Notes under the pieces: generated by a model
Database searches by the model: none
The model's input: the letters and a program-made list of their open reading frames with translations, nothing else
What the model was told of the DNA's origin: nothing
Shown here: positions 1 through 9,375 of the stretch, piece by piece
Position numbering within the stretch: position 1 is the first letter of the stretch
How the letters are laid out: every line of letters begins with the position of its first letter
NCBI RefSeq assembly: GCF_004801885.1
Contig: NZ_SSSM01000005.1
Span: 496,001-560,000, forward strand
DNA from: Naasia lichenicola
Lineage (GTDB): Bacteria > Actinomycetota > Actinomycetes > Actinomycetales > Microbacteriaceae
Reading direction: 5' to 3'
Length of the DNA stretch: 64,000 nt
Program-made: the position numbers and the translations under genes

Positions 1-364
1 GATAGCCGACGACAGAGTCCTCCTCTGAGGTGGGGAGCAGCTCGAGGACTCCGAGCGCGAAGCCGACCGCCTGCGCCTTCTCGGTGTTGAGGATGATCCG
101 TGCCTCGTGCGCGGGTCGGCGCCACCTCTCCCCCGGCGAATAGATCAACCAGGCGCCCTCCATCTTGAGGTGCGAGTGGATCGTGGTGTCCCCCACGCGC
201 ATGAGCAGATGCTTGCCGCGGCTGAGGACCCCGTGCACCAACTGCCCCGCGAGCTGTACAGTCGCGAATTCGGGCACCCGGACATCGCTGGAGATCAGGG
301 TCGAGCCTGCCAGCGCTGCATCGAGTCGTCGCGCCGCCCGGTAGACGGTGTCGCCCTCAGGCAT
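1..364 (-). CDS. nei2: Fpg/Nei family DNA glycosylase, Nei2-type (partial)
   Basis: Base-excision repair glycosylase/AP lyase acting on oxidised pyrimidines. Only the first ~121 codons are present; the gene runs off the left edge. The product begins M-P-E-G-D-T-V, so processing would leave Pro1 (the Schiff-base nucleophile of the family) followed by Glu2. The segment HSHLKMEGAW, around residue 64, is the conserved N-domain motif. The start lies 28 bases after the lhr stop on the same strand, and a helicase-then-glycosylase pair is common in actinobacteria, so the two probably share a transcript. The zinc-finger C-terminus cannot be checked here. Confidence 0.9.
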   Translation of the reverse strand, partial: MPEGDTVYRAARRLDAALAGSTLISSDVRVPEFATVQLAGQLVHGVLSRGKHLLMRVGDTTIHSHLKMEGAWLIYSPGERWRRPAHEARIILNTEKAQAVGFALGVLELLPTSEEDSVVGY

Positions 365-391
365 GGGGGCCCTCGGGTCGGGGAGGCAGCG

Positions 392-3300
392 TCATGAGCG
401 CAGCCGGAGCCCCTGCGGCGACGGCGTGAATCCCGCGCTCTCGAGCGCGCGCCCCGTGTCGGTGCCCAACACGAATTCGCCGTTCACCCGCTCGACCGTG
501 AGCTTGTCGACGGCCTTGCTCTTGACCAGGTCGGCGAGGGCCGCCGTCGCACGGGTGATCTCGCCCGCGTCGTCGGAGAAGCTCAGCATCGACTTGCCTC
601 CTCGTTCGAGGTAGAGCACCAGCTCGCCGTCTGACAGCACCACCAGTCCCCCTGCCTTGCGCCCCGGCTTGTGGCCCTCCACCTGCGGCCACGGAAGCGC
701 CGCACCGTAGGGATTGGCGGGATCAGTCGCGGCGAGGACCAGCGCGTTCGTCTCGGTTCGCTCGTCGTTGGGACCTCGCGAGTAGGAGCGCAGCCGGTCC
801 ACGGCACCCGAGGTGGCGAACTGGGCGGCGCCGAGCTTCTCGATGAAGTAGCCGCGCCGCGCCTTGCCGCTCTCCTCGAACGCACTCAGAGTCTTGTAGA
901 CGAGCGCGAAGCCGCCGGGGATGCGCTCGCTCATCACCGAGCCGCGCGTGACGATGCCGTAGCGATCGAGCAGCAGCTCGGATGATGCCGCCGCGCGCAC
1001 GGTGGGGTCGGACTCCGCGAGGGGCACGATCGACCAGCGACCGCCGAGGATCGGCGGGCCGGAGCGAGCGGGCATCGCGGCGCGGGTGCTCGTGGTGCGC
1101 CCGCGGTAGGAGCGGGTGCGCGACGGCTTGCGGGGCTGTCGATGTGCCGATCCGCCCGATCCGACGAGAGCGCGGAGGGGGGAGAAGGTGTCGTTGGTGA
1201 CGAGCCCGGCCCAGACGAGGTTCCACAGCGCGGTCGACATCGCGGAGTCGTCGATGCTGCCCACCGTGTCGGAGAGCTGGCGGAAGAAGTAGGCGCCCCC
1301 GGTGCCGAGGGTGGCGAGGATCTCCTGCTCGAGCGCGGTGCTCTCGATGAGGGGCGGCTCGGGCAGGGTGACGCCGATGGTGTCGCTGAGGTGCAGGCTG
1401 ACCCAGCCGTCGTTTCCGGGAAGGGTGCCGGACCCGCTCCACAGCACCTCGCCTGTGGCGGTGAGCTCATCGAGCATGCTGGGGGAGTAGTCGCGCACCC
1501 GGCTGGGCAGGATGAGGCTCTCCCATGCCGAGGCGGGGATCGGCACACCGCCGAGCTGGTCGATGACCGCCGCGACGCCGTCGATGCCGCGCAGCTTGCC
1601 GCCCACCTGCTGCCAGGCGGGGAGGAAGCGGGCGTAGGCGGCGTGGTCGACCGGCTCGACCTCCTTGCGGAGCGCGGCGAGGGAGCGGCTGCGGAGCCGG
1701 CGCAGCACCTCGACGTCGCACCACTCGGTTCCGCTTCCGCCGGGCCGGAACTCGCCGTCGACCACTCGCCGTGCGGTCGCGAGCCGTCGGAGGGTGTCGG
1801 TGACGACCGCGCCGCCCAGGCCGAACCGTGCGGCGGCGGCGGTGGCGGTGAACGGGCCGTGGGTGCGGGCATAGCGGCCGATGAGGTCGCCGAGCGGATC
1901 GTCGACGGGCTCGACGAACGCGATGGGCGTGCCGATCGGCAGCGGCACTCCGAGCGCGTCGCGGAGCCGGCTGGCGTCCTCGATGGCGGTCCACCATTCG
2001 GATCCGGCGAAGCTCACGTGCAGCGCGCGACGAGCGTCGACGAGCGCCGCGAGCCAGCCCGCGGCCTCGCTGACACCCTCAGGCTGCACCCGGGCCTCGA
2101 TCTCGGCGGTCGTCATCGGTCCGAGCAGCCGCAGCAGGTCGGCCACGCCCTCGAGGTCACGGGCCTTGCGATCTTCTGCGAGACGCTGGAGCTCGGCCTC
2201 CGTCCGCTCGATGACGGCGGGGTCGAGGAGCTCGCGCAGCTCCGTGCGGCCGAGGAGCTCCGACAGCAGGGTGGCGTCGAGCGAGAGGGCGGCGGCGCGA
2301 CGCTCCGCCAGCGGGCTGTCGCCCTCGTACATGAAGGCGCCGACGTAGCCGAACAGGAGGGAGCTCGCGAACGGCGAGGCCGCCTGCGTGGTGGTCTCGA
2401 CGACCCGGATGCGGCGCGATGCGATGTCGCGGGTCACCGCGCCGAGTGCGGGAAGGTCGTAGACGTCCTGGAGCACCTCGCGAATGGTTTCGAGGATGAT
2501 CGGGAAGGTCGGATACTCCCGGGCGACGTCGAGCAGCTGCGAGGCGCGCTGACGCTGCTGCCAGAGCGGGGAGCGCTTGCCGGGGTTGTACCGGGGGAGC
2601 AGGAGGGCGCGCGCCGCGCACTCGCGGAAGCGCGAGGCGAACAGCGCGGAGCCCGCGACCTCCGAGGTCACGATGGCCTCGATCTCGTCGGGATCGAACA
2701 GGAAGAGCTCTGCGGCGGGCGGCTCTCCATCCGTGTCGGGGATGCGCACGACCAGTCCGTCGTCGCTCGCCATCACGTTGCCGTCGATGCCGTAGCGCTC
2801 CTGGATTCGTGCGGCGACGGCCAGAGCCCACGGCGCGTGCACCTTCATGCCGTACGGGGAATGCAGCACGACCCGCCAGTCGCCGAGCTCGTCGTGGAAG
2901 CGCTCGACGAGCAGGGTGTGATCCGTCGGCAGGATCTGGGTCGCCTCGCGCTGATCGGCGAGGTAGGCGAGCAGGTTGGTCGCGGCCCGGTCATCGAGGC
3001 CCATGGCCCGCACCCGCGCCGCCGCGGCGTCGGGCTTGGCGCCGCTCACCTCGCGGATGAAGGCGCCGATCGCCTCTCCGAGCTCCGCGGGACGCCCGAG
3101 GCCGTCTCCCTTCCAGAACGGCACCCGACCGGGCTGGCCGAAGGCGGGGGAGACCAGCACGCGGTCGTGGGTGATCTCCTGGATCCGCCAGCTCGTCGCG
3201 CCGAGCGCGAAGACGTCGCCGACCCGGGATTCGTAGACCATCTCCTCGTCGAGCTCGCCGACGCGCGCCGATCCGCTGCCGGCATCGCCGATCATGAACA

Positions 3301-4948
3301 CCCCGAACAGCCCACGATCGGGGATGGTGCCGCCCGAGGTCACAGCCAGGCGCTGGGCGCCGGGGCGGCCGGTGAGCACGCCGGCGTCGCGATCCCAGAC
3401 CAGGCGCGGGCGCAGCTCGGCGAACTGGTCGGAGGGATAGCGACCCGAGAGCAGGTCGAGGGTCGCCTCATAGGCGGACCGGGGCAGGCCCGCGAACGGC
3501 GCGCTCCGGCGGACGAGGTCGAACCACTCCTCGACGTCGAGGTCGTCCATCGCGGCGGCCGCCACGGTCTGCTGGGCGAGGATGTCGAGCGGGTTCGCCG
3601 GCACGGCGATGGCCTCGATCCGCCCCGTGAGCATGCGGGCGGCGGCGACGGCGGAATGGATGAGGTCGGCGCGATGCACCGGATAGACGACGCCTTTCGA
3701 CACCTCCCCCACCTGGTGACCGGCCCGGCCGAGTCGCTGGAGCCCACTCGCGACCGAGGGCGGCGCACCCACCTGCACGACGAGGTCGACGGCGCCCATG
3801 TCGATGCCGAGCTCGAGGCTCGACGTGGCGACGACGCAGCGCAGCCGGCCGCTCTTGAGGTCGTCCTCGATGAAAGCGCGCTGCTCCTTGCTCACAGAGC
3901 CGTGGTGCGCGCGGGCGAGAAGGGGCTCCGCGCCGCGGGTGGCTCCACTCTGCGCCGGCAGCTGAGCGGTCGCGGCACCCACGGGTGCCAGCTCGAGATC
4001 GAGCCGCTCGGCCCAGATCTCGTTGAGTCGCGCCGTGAGCCGTTCGGCCAGCCGACGGGAGTTGGCGAAGACGATCGACGAGCGGTGGTCGGTCACGAGA
4101 TCGACGATGGCCTCCTCGACGTGCGGCCAGATCGAGCCGCTCTGCTGCTCCCCTCCATCCTCGGAGCCTGCGGCGCTGGGCAGGTTGGCCATGTCGTCGA
4201 CCGGGACGACGACGCGCAGATCGAAGCGCTTGGTGGCCTCGGGGGCGACGATCGCCACCGGGGCCCGGCCACCGAGGAAGCGTGCGACCTCCTCCAGCGG
4301 GCGGACCGTCGCCGAGAGGCCGATGCGCTGCGCGGGCTTCTCGAGCAGTGCGTCGAGGCGCTCCAGCGAGAGCGCGAGATGGGAGCCTCGCTTGGTGGCG
4401 GCGACCGCATGCACCTCGTCGACGATGACCGTGTCGACGGCGGTGAGGGTCTCGCGCGCGTTAGAGGTCAGCATGAGGTAGAGCGACTCGGGAGTCGTGA
4501 TGAGGATGTCGGGCGGATCCTTCACCAGCGCGCGCCGGTCCGAGGCGGGAGTGTCGCCCGAGCGCACGCCGACGCGGATCTCGGGCGGGGTCATGCCGAG
4601 CCGCTTCGCCGTCTGCGTGATGCCCACGAGCGGACTGCGGAGGTTGCGCTCGACGTCGACGCCGAGCGCCTTCAGAGGGGAGAGGTAGAGCACCCGGGTG
4701 CGGGGCGCGTCGGGATCGGGTGGGGTGCTCGCCAGTCGGTCGATCGACCACAGGAAGGCGGCGAGGGTCTTTCCCGAACCCGTCGGCGCCACCACTAGGG
4801 CGTTGGTCCCGCTCGAGATCGCATCCCATGCGCCGGACTGCGCGGTGGTCGGCTCGGCGAAGGCGCCCGTGAACCATTCCCGGGTCGCCGCGGAGAAGCG
4901 CGCGAGCGCAGCGCGCGGGGGCGTCTTGTCGGCAGGCGGGGGCGTCAC
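392..4948 (-). CDS. lhr: ATP-dependent helicase Lhr (long form)
   Basis: Superfamily 2 DNA helicase of 1518 residues, the usual length of the actinobacterial long form, translocating on single-stranded DNA in repair. Walker A APTGSGKT is near residues 54-61 and the DEVH box near 177-180. Then come motif III (GLSATV), the FANSRR segment, motif V (TSSLELGID) and motif VI (QRLGRAGHQ). A winged-helix and beta-barrel core and a large C-terminal region follow. The start is GTG at 4948 with GGAG only two bases upstream; no better start is visible. A 1218-residue reading frame on the other strand is a high-GC shadow. nei2 follows downstream. Confidence 0.95.
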   Translation of the reverse strand: MTPPPADKTPPRAALARFSAATREWFTGAFAEPTTAQSGAWDAISSGTNALVVAPTGSGKTLAAFLWSIDRLASTPPDPDAPRTRVLYLSPLKALGVDVERNLRSPLVGITQTAKRLGMTPPEIRVGVRSGDTPASDRRALVKDPPDILITTPESLYLMLTSNARETLTAVDTVIVDEVHAVAATKRGSHLALSLERLDALLEKPAQRIGLSATVRPLEEVARFLGGRAPVAIVAPEATKRFDLRVVVPVDDMANLPSAAGSEDGGEQQSGSIWPHVEEAIVDLVTDHRSSIVFANSRRLAERLTARLNEIWAERLDLELAPVGAATAQLPAQSGATRGAEPLLARAHHGSVSKEQRAFIEDDLKSGRLRCVVATSSLELGIDMGAVDLVVQVGAPPSVASGLQRLGRAGHQVGEVSKGVVYPVHRADLIHSAVAAARMLTGRIEAIAVPANPLDILAQQTVAAAAMDDLDVEEWFDLVRRSAPFAGLPRSAYEATLDLLSGRYPSDQFAELRPRLVWDRDAGVLTGRPGAQRLAVTSGGTIPDRGLFGVFMIGDAGSGSARVGELDEEMVYESRVGDVFALGATSWRIQEITHDRVLVSPAFGQPGRVPFWKGDGLGRPAELGEAIGAFIREVSGAKPDAAAARVRAMGLDDRAATNLLAYLADQREATQILPTDHTLLVERFHDELGDWRVVLHSPYGMKVHAPWALAVAARIQERYGIDGNVMASDDGLVVRIPDTDGEPPAAELFLFDPDEIEAIVTSEVAGSALFASRFRECAARALLLPRYNPGKRSPLWQQRQRASQLLDVAREYPTFPIILETIREVLQDVYDLPALGAVTRDIASRRIRVVETTTQAASPFASSLLFGYVGAFMYEGDSPLAERRAAALSLDATLLSELLGRTELRELLDPAVIERTEAELQRLAEDRKARDLEGVADLLRLLGPMTTAEIEARVQPEGVSEAAGWLAALVDARRALHVSFAGSEWWTAIEDASRLRDALGVPLPIGTPIAFVEPVDDPLGDLIGRYARTHGPFTATAAAARFGLGGAVVTDTLRRLATARRVVDGEFRPGGSGTEWCDVEVLRRLRSRSLAALRKEVEPVDHAAYARFLPAWQQVGGKLRGIDGVAAVIDQLGGVPIPASAWESLILPSRVRDYSPSMLDELTATGEVLWSGSGTLPGNDGWVSLHLSDTIGVTLPEPPLIESTALEQEILATLGTGGAYFFRQLSDTVGSIDDSAMSTALWNLVWAGLVTNDTFSPLRALVGSGGSAHRQPRKPSRTRSYRGRTTSTRAAMPARSGPPILGGRWSIVPLAESDPTVRAAASSELLLDRYGIVTRGSVMSERIPGGFALVYKTLSAFEESGKARRGYFIEKLGAAQFATSGAVDRLRSYSRGPNDERTETNALVLAATDPANPYGAALPWPQVEGHKPGRKAGGLVVLSDGELVLYLERGGKSMLSFSDDAGEITRATAALADLVKSKAVDKLTVERVNGEFVLGTDTGRALESAGFTPSPQGLRLRS

Positions 4949-5069
4949 GACTCCATCTTCGTCCCAACCGCTGACATCGTGGTGGGTGCCGGCGCGGAAC
5001 GAGCTGGAGCCTCTGCGCGAAACGCTCCTACTTCTGTTCGAAACACGCGGAATGGCCTACCTTGGCCTG

Positions 5070-6194
5070 ATGACGACAACGGTGTTGGTGGTCGGCGGCG
5101 GGCCGGCAGGGATGGCCTGCGCGATCGCGATGGCGCAGGCCGGTGTGCCATCGGAGATCGTGGAGATCTCAGAGGACTGGCGCCCCGGTGGGATCGGGAT
5201 CGCGCTGCAGAGCGCCCCGCTGCGCGCCATGAAGCAGCTGGGTCTCTTCGGGGCGCTGCTCGCGGTCGGACGACCGCACCGCTTCATCGACATGTGCGGC
5301 GCGGACGGGACGCGCTTCGCCGAGGTGCCGCAGGTGAACGTCAACGATCCCGATGACCCTCCCTTCCTCGGCATGGCGCGCGAGTCGCTGCACGAGGTCA
5401 TGGTGGCGGAGGTGCAGCGGCGCGGCATCCCGGTCCACCTCGGCGTCACGGTCCGGCGCATCGGCGCGGCCGACGACAGCGGGGTCGAGGTCGAGCTCAC
5501 CGACGGCCGGGTCCGACGCTTCGCCTACGTCGTCGCAGCCGACGGGGTGAATTCCGCGACCCGTGCGAGCGCCCTTCCGCATGCGCCTGAGCCTGCCTAT
5601 GCGGGTCAGGTCATCTGGCGGGCGGCGGCGAAGTGCCCGCCCGGACTGGATCGGTACACCATGCTGATCGGCGGCCCGGTGCGGGTGGGGCTGGTCCCGC
5701 TGCCTGACGGAGGGCTGTACCTCTGGATGCTCGACACCACGATCGGACCCGAGCGTCCGCCTCGCGATCAGCTGCTGGAGCTGTTCCAGGAGAGGCTCGG
5801 GCGTTTCGGCGGGGCCGCCCCGGCGGTCGCCGAACAGCTCACGGACAACGCGCAGATCGACTTCCGGGCTCTGCAGTGGCTGATCGTGCCGCCGCCGTGG
5901 CATTCCGGACGGACGCTCCTCATCGGAGACGCCGTCCACACGACCACCCCTCATATGGCCTACGGTGCAGGGCTCGCGCTCGAGGACGCCGTGGTGCTCG
6001 GGGAGCTCGCCGGATCGGGCCTGCCCTTCGATGAGATGGCGACCGCCTTCGAGACGCGACGGTTCGAGCGGGCGCGACTCGTCGTCGAGAACTCCCTCCA
6101 ACTCTCCCGATGGGAGCAGGAGCCCGGTCCACCCAACCCCGGCGCGAACCGCCTGGTCGGGGAGACCATGGCTACCCTGGCCGCGCAGATCTGA
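5070..6194 (+). CDS. FAD-dependent monooxygenase (PHBH-fold)
   Basis: Flavoprotein hydroxylase of about 374 residues; the substrate is unknown. The N-terminal Rossmann motif is VVGGGPAGMA, the central DG motif is AADGVNSATR, and the GD motif that closes the FAD site is IGDAVHTTTPHMAYGAG. This order is that of the p-hydroxybenzoate hydroxylase/UbiH group. ATG 5070 is preferred: TACCTT at 5058-5063 could be a -10 box giving a leaderless transcript that begins at this ATG. An in-frame ATG at 5052 is the alternative. Divergent from lhr, so the two share a 121-base promoter region. Convergent with the next gene across a hairpin. Confidence 0.85.
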   Translation: MTTTVLVVGGGPAGMACAIAMAQAGVPSEIVEISEDWRPGGIGIALQSAPLRAMKQLGLFGALLAVGRPHRFIDMCGADGTRFAEVPQVNVNDPDDPPFLGMARESLHEVMVAEVQRRGIPVHLGVTVRRIGAADDSGVEVELTDGRVRRFAYVVAADGVNSATRASALPHAPEPAYAGQVIWRAAAKCPPGLDRYTMLIGGPVRVGLVPLPDGGLYLWMLDTTIGPERPPRDQLLELFQERLGRFGGAAPAVAEQLTDNAQIDFRALQWLIVPPPWHSGRTLLIGDAVHTTTPHMAYGAGLALEDAVVLGELAGSGLPFDEMATAFETRRFERARLVVENSLQLSRWEQEPGPPNPGANRLVGETMATLAAQI

Positions 6195-6200
6195 CGCACG

Positions 6201-6250
6201 CTCTGCAGGGCGCCGAGGTGTCCTGCAGAGACCGGGCCTGCAGAGACCGA
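6201..6250. terminator. Hairpin and direct repeat between convergent genes
   Basis: CTCTGCAGG (6201-6209) and CCTGCAGAG (6222-6230) form a 9-bp stem with a 12-base loop. The second arm starts a 13-base direct repeat, CCTGCAGAGACCG, at 6222-6234 and 6237-6249. It lies between the two convergent stop codons, so it probably ends transcription from both sides. There is no T tract. Confidence 0.5.
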
Positions 6251-6263
6251 ACGGAGCGCTGAC

Positions 6264-6905
6264 TCAGTGTTGGCGTCGGATGAACGCGGCGATGTCGCCG
6301 ATCTCGGGCCCCGACACGGCGTGCCCCATGCCCTCGTAGATGCGGACGTCCACGGACGAATGCGACGGCAGCCACTGCGTGGTGTGCTCGATGGCCTCGG
6401 CGGGGATGATCGGGTCCTGATTGCCGCGACCCCAGAAGACCGGTGGACGAAGCGCTTCGAGCTCGGCGTCGCCCGGAAGCTCGCCCGACATCACGAACCC
6501 GGACAGCTGCACCACGAAGGCGAAGCGGGTGGGAGCGTGCCGGAGGAGCTGCATCGCGACGGCTCCGCCCTGAGAGAAGCCGAGCAGGCCGATCCACGGG
6601 GGAGCCGGGTCGAGAGCGTCGAGCCACGCGAGCACCGCGCGAGCCGCGCCGTCCACTCCCTCGCTCTTCGGGTCGATCGGGGTTCCGAGCTCGAACCACG
6701 ACCAGCCGCCGCCGTAGGGGAGGGGCGCGCGCAGCGAGGCGATGACGGGCTCGAGGGGAAGCTGGGGCGAGAGCGCGAAGAGGTCGCCCTCGTGCGCGCC
6801 GACCCCGTGCAGGAGCAGAAGGAGGGGCCGCGTGGCGAGCTCCTCGGGGCGGGACGACCAGAGCACCGCTCGGGAATCGACGACTGGATCGGGTTCGATG
6901 CTCAC
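6264..6905 (-). CDS. Alpha/beta hydrolase (phospholipase/carboxylesterase type)
   Basis: Serine hydrolase of about 213 residues related to small carboxylesterases; the substrate is unknown. LLLHGVGA carries the oxyanion-hole HG, GFSQGGA carries the nucleophilic serine, GNQDPIIP carries the acid and GMGHAVS the histidine. There is no signal peptide, so it is cytoplasmic. GTG 6905 is preferred because GGAGG sits 8 bases upstream; ATG 6923 would add six residues. Divergent from the Nudix-like gene with a 75-base shared promoter region. Confidence 0.85.
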   Translation of the reverse strand: MSIEPDPVVDSRAVLWSSRPEELATRPLLLLLHGVGAHEGDLFALSPQLPLEPVIASLRAPLPYGGGWSWFELGTPIDPKSEGVDGAARAVLAWLDALDPAPPWIGLLGFSQGGAVAMQLLRHAPTRFAFVVQLSGFVMSGELPGDAELEALRPPVFWGRGNQDPIIPAEAIEHTTQWLPSHSSVDVRIYEGMGHAVSGPEIGDIAAFIRRQH

Positions 6906-6980
6906 TCCCCCATCCTCCGCCATGCTGCCCGAACGCTCGTCGTGACCCGTCCCGGGAGGAATCGTGGGCAGAATGGGGGC

Positions 6981-7529
6981 ATGAGCTTCGTGGGCACCGG
7001 CACTCCCGATCCGAATCCCGGCTGGCTGAGCGACGAGGAGCTGGCCAACATCAGGCGACGGCTTCCCCTTCTCTACGTCGAGGCGGTGCCGGTGCGGGTC
7101 GACGGCATGGGGCAGGTGACCGAGGTCGGCATCCTGCTTCGCGCGAGCCCGTCCGGTGCGATCATGCGCACGATCGTCTCCGGCCGCGTGCTCTACGGCG
7201 AGAGCCTGCGCGATGCGCTCTTCCGGCATCTCGAGAAGGATCTGGGGCCGATGGCCTTTCCTCAGCTGCCCGCCAGCCCGACGCCGTTCTCGGTTGCCGA
7301 GTACTTCCCGCAGCCCACCCTGAGCCACTACACGGACGAGCGCCAGCACGCCGTCTCGCTGGCCTACGTCGTGCCGGTGACGGGCACCTGCGATCCGCGC
7401 CAGGATGCGCTCGAGCTCACCTGGATGTCGCCCGAGGAGGCGTCGACCGACGCCGTCGCCGCCGAGATGGAGGGTGGCCGGGGCGCGCTGCTGCGCACCG
7501 CACTCGCCTCGGTGGGGCGCCTCAGCTGA
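6981..7529 (+). CDS. Nudix hydrolase-like protein (DUF4916 type)
   Basis: 182-residue protein with a Nudix-like fold, resembling actinobacterial proteins annotated DUF4916. The region GRVLYGESLRDALF followed by RHLEKDLGP aligns with the Nudix box GX5EX7REUXEEXGU. However, the catalytic REXXEE is RHLEKD, so metal-binding glutamates are missing and hydrolase activity is doubtful. ATG 6981 lies only seven bases after a CAGAAT element, compatible with a leaderless message. The gene is convergent with the helicase gene across a long hairpin. Confidence 0.75.
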   Translation: MSFVGTGTPDPNPGWLSDEELANIRRRLPLLYVEAVPVRVDGMGQVTEVGILLRASPSGAIMRTIVSGRVLYGESLRDALFRHLEKDLGPMAFPQLPASPTPFSVAEYFPQPTLSHYTDERQHAVSLAYVVPVTGTCDPRQDALELTWMSPEEASTDAVAAEMEGGRGALLRTALASVGRLS

Positions 7530-7548
7530 TTCCGGTCCCCGCTACGAG

Positions 7549-7592
7549 AAGTGGCTCCCTGCTACGGAAGTTTCCGTAGCGGGGAGCCACTT
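7549..7592. terminator. 21-bp near-perfect hairpin between convergent genes
   Basis: Arms at 7549-7569 and 7572-7592 pair over 21 bp with a single T/C difference (a G-U pair in RNA) and a two-base centre. It starts 20 bases after the Nudix-like stop and ends 25 bases before the helicase stop, so it can serve both directions. The inner TTCCGTAG is shared with the hairpin at 9376-9421, and the outer GGCTCCC with the one at 49018-49060. Confidence 0.7.
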
Positions 7593-7616
7593 TCTGTTGC
7601 GGTGAGGCTGTCAGCT

Positions 7617-9134
7617 CTAGCGGGCCGAGCTGGCGCGCCGGTTGCGGCGCTCGCCGCCGGTCGAGGCCGGGGCTCCGTAGCTGGAGCCGGCGGTCGCGCC
7701 CGACCCGGTGCTGGTGCTGTAGGTCGTGGTGCTGCCGGAGCGACGAGCGCCACCGGTGCTGCCGGAGCGAGCGGGCGCTCCCGAGCCGCGCGACGACGCG
7801 CCGCCGCCTGCGCCACGTGAGCGACCGCCGCGGCCGGAGCCGCCGGCTGCCGGCTGGCCCTCGCGGACGGCGCGCTTGCGCTGGGCGTTGGCGCCCTGCG
7901 AGCGTCCGCCGCCCTGCTGCTGCGGTGCCGGCTGAGCCGACGGAGTGACGTAGGCCGCGACCACGCCGACGAGCTCGGCGATCGTCGCCGATGCCTCGGA
8001 GGCCGGCTGCGGGGTCACCGCGATGGCCGCCTTGCGGAGCAGATCGCGCACGTCGCGACGCTGCTCGGGCATGACGACGGTGACGACGTCACCCTCCTTG
8101 CCCGCGCGAGCGGTGCGACCGGAGCGGTGCAGGTAGGACTTGTGCTCGGTGGGCGGGTCGACGTGGACCACGAGGTCGACGTCGTCGACGTGCACGCCCC
8201 GGGCTGCGACGTCGGTGGCCACGAGGACCTTGACCTCTCCCGCGCCGAAGGCGGCGAGGTTGCGGTCGCGGGCGGCCTGAGAGAGGTTGCCGTGCAGGTC
8301 GACCGCGGGGATGCCCGAGTCGGTGAGCTGGCGCGCCAGCTTCTTGGCGGCGTGCTTGGTGCGCAGGAAGAGGACGCGGCGCTCGCTGCCCGACGCGAGG
8401 GTGTGCACCAGCTTGCGCTTGCTCTCGGCGCCGTCGACCTCGAGCACGTGGTGGGTCATCGCGGAGACGTGGGAGGTGGCCTCGTCGACCGAGTGCAGAA
8501 CCTCGTTCTGCAGGAAGCGGCGCACGAGCTTGTCAACGCCGTTGTCGAGGGTGGCGGAGAACAGCATCCGCTGTCCGCCGGCCGGAGTGGCCTCGAGGAT
8601 GCGGGTGACGCCCGGCAGGAAGCCGAGGTCGGCCATGTGGTCGGCCTCGTCGATGATGGTGATCTCGATCGCGTCGAGGCGCAGCAGGCGCTGCTTCATC
8701 AGGTCTTCGAGGCGGCCGGGGCAGGCCACGATGATGTCGACGCCCGCCTTGAGCGCCTGGACCTGGCGGCCCTGAGGCACTCCGCCGAAGATGGTGGTGG
8801 TGCGCAGGCCGTAGGAGGCGGCGAGCGGTGCGATGACGGCCGAGATCTGGGTGGCGAGCTCGCGGGTGGGGGCGAGCACGAGGCCGAGCGGTCGGCCCTC
8901 GCGGCGTGCGCCGCCGGCGAGCTTGCCGCCGAGGCGGGCGACGAGCGGGATGGTGAAGGCGAGCGTCTTGCCGCTGCCGGTCTTGCCGCGGCCGAGCACG
9001 TCGCGCCCGGCGAGGGTGTCGGCGAGGGTGTCGGCCTGGATCGGGAACGCCTCGGTGAGGCCCTGCTCGGCGAGCGCCGAGACGATGGGGGCCGGAACGC
9101 CGAGCGCGCTGAAGGTGGGTGAAGAAGAGGTCAT
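7617..9134 (-). CDS. DEAD-box RNA helicase (RhlE/DeaD type)
   Basis: ATP-dependent RNA helicase of 505 residues, likely acting in ribosome assembly or RNA decay. The N-terminus has the Q motif (FPIQADTL), then motif I GKTGSGKT, Ia PTRELATQ, II DEAD, III SAT and motif VI HRSGRTARAG. The last ~130 residues are a Gly/Ser/Arg/Ala-rich disordered tail typical of RNA-binding extensions. ATG 9134 has no clear Shine-Dalgarno sequence. The leader is about 170 bases long and contains a strong hairpin at 9238-9267, as is often seen for cold-induced helicases. Confidence 0.92.
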   Translation of the reverse strand: MTSSSPTFSALGVPAPIVSALAEQGLTEAFPIQADTLADTLAGRDVLGRGKTGSGKTLAFTIPLVARLGGKLAGGARREGRPLGLVLAPTRELATQISAVIAPLAASYGLRTTTIFGGVPQGRQVQALKAGVDIIVACPGRLEDLMKQRLLRLDAIEITIIDEADHMADLGFLPGVTRILEATPAGGQRMLFSATLDNGVDKLVRRFLQNEVLHSVDEATSHVSAMTHHVLEVDGAESKRKLVHTLASGSERRVLFLRTKHAAKKLARQLTDSGIPAVDLHGNLSQAARDRNLAAFGAGEVKVLVATDVAARGVHVDDVDLVVHVDPPTEHKSYLHRSGRTARAGKEGDVVTVVMPEQRRDVRDLLRKAAIAVTPQPASEASATIAELVGVVAAYVTPSAQPAPQQQGGGRSQGANAQRKRAVREGQPAAGGSGRGGRSRGAGGGASSRGSGAPARSGSTGGARRSGSTTTYSTSTGSGATAGSSYGAPASTGGERRNRRASSAR

Positions 9135-9237
9135 TGAGGACAGAGCTTTCGAGCTGGTGGCCGCGCGCTGTTGCAGGGCCGGAGAGGCGAGTGCGTCGGT
9201 TGACGCAAACGATCGCCGTCAGAATGGCTGAGCCAAG

Positions 9238-9267
9238 GGCGGCGGAACTGTCACGTTCCTGGCCGCC
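9238..9267 (-). other. Hairpin in the helicase 5' leader
   Basis: GGCGGC-GGAAC and GTTCC-GCCGCC pair over 11 bp around a six-base loop with a two-base bulge. It lies about 100 bases upstream of the helicase start and downstream of its probable promoter, so it would be in the untranslated leader. Confidence 0.45.
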
Positions 9268-9310
9268 GAAGAGTGGCGTTCTTTCGACGCAGGCGACTGG
9301 AATCGTCGCC

Positions 9311-9341
9311 GTATACCGATCAGTCTAGCTGATCCTGTCAA
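9311..9341 (-). promoter_or_regulatory. Probable helicase promoter with operator-like palindrome
   Basis: On the minus strand an exact TTGACA (9336-9341) is followed after 19 bases by GTATAC (9311-9316). Between them lies the inverted repeat GATCAG-N5-CTGATC (9318-9334). Spacing is longer than the 17-base optimum. The palindrome is well placed to bind a regulator. Confidence 0.5.
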
Positions 9342-9375
9342 TCGCTCGGTTTTCGCCCCGCGCCGCTCTACCTGC

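Noticed and set aside
1142-4798. 1218-residue open frame on the plus strand
   Set aside because: It is the complement of lhr; composition is biased to codon-position shadows and no domain is recognisable.
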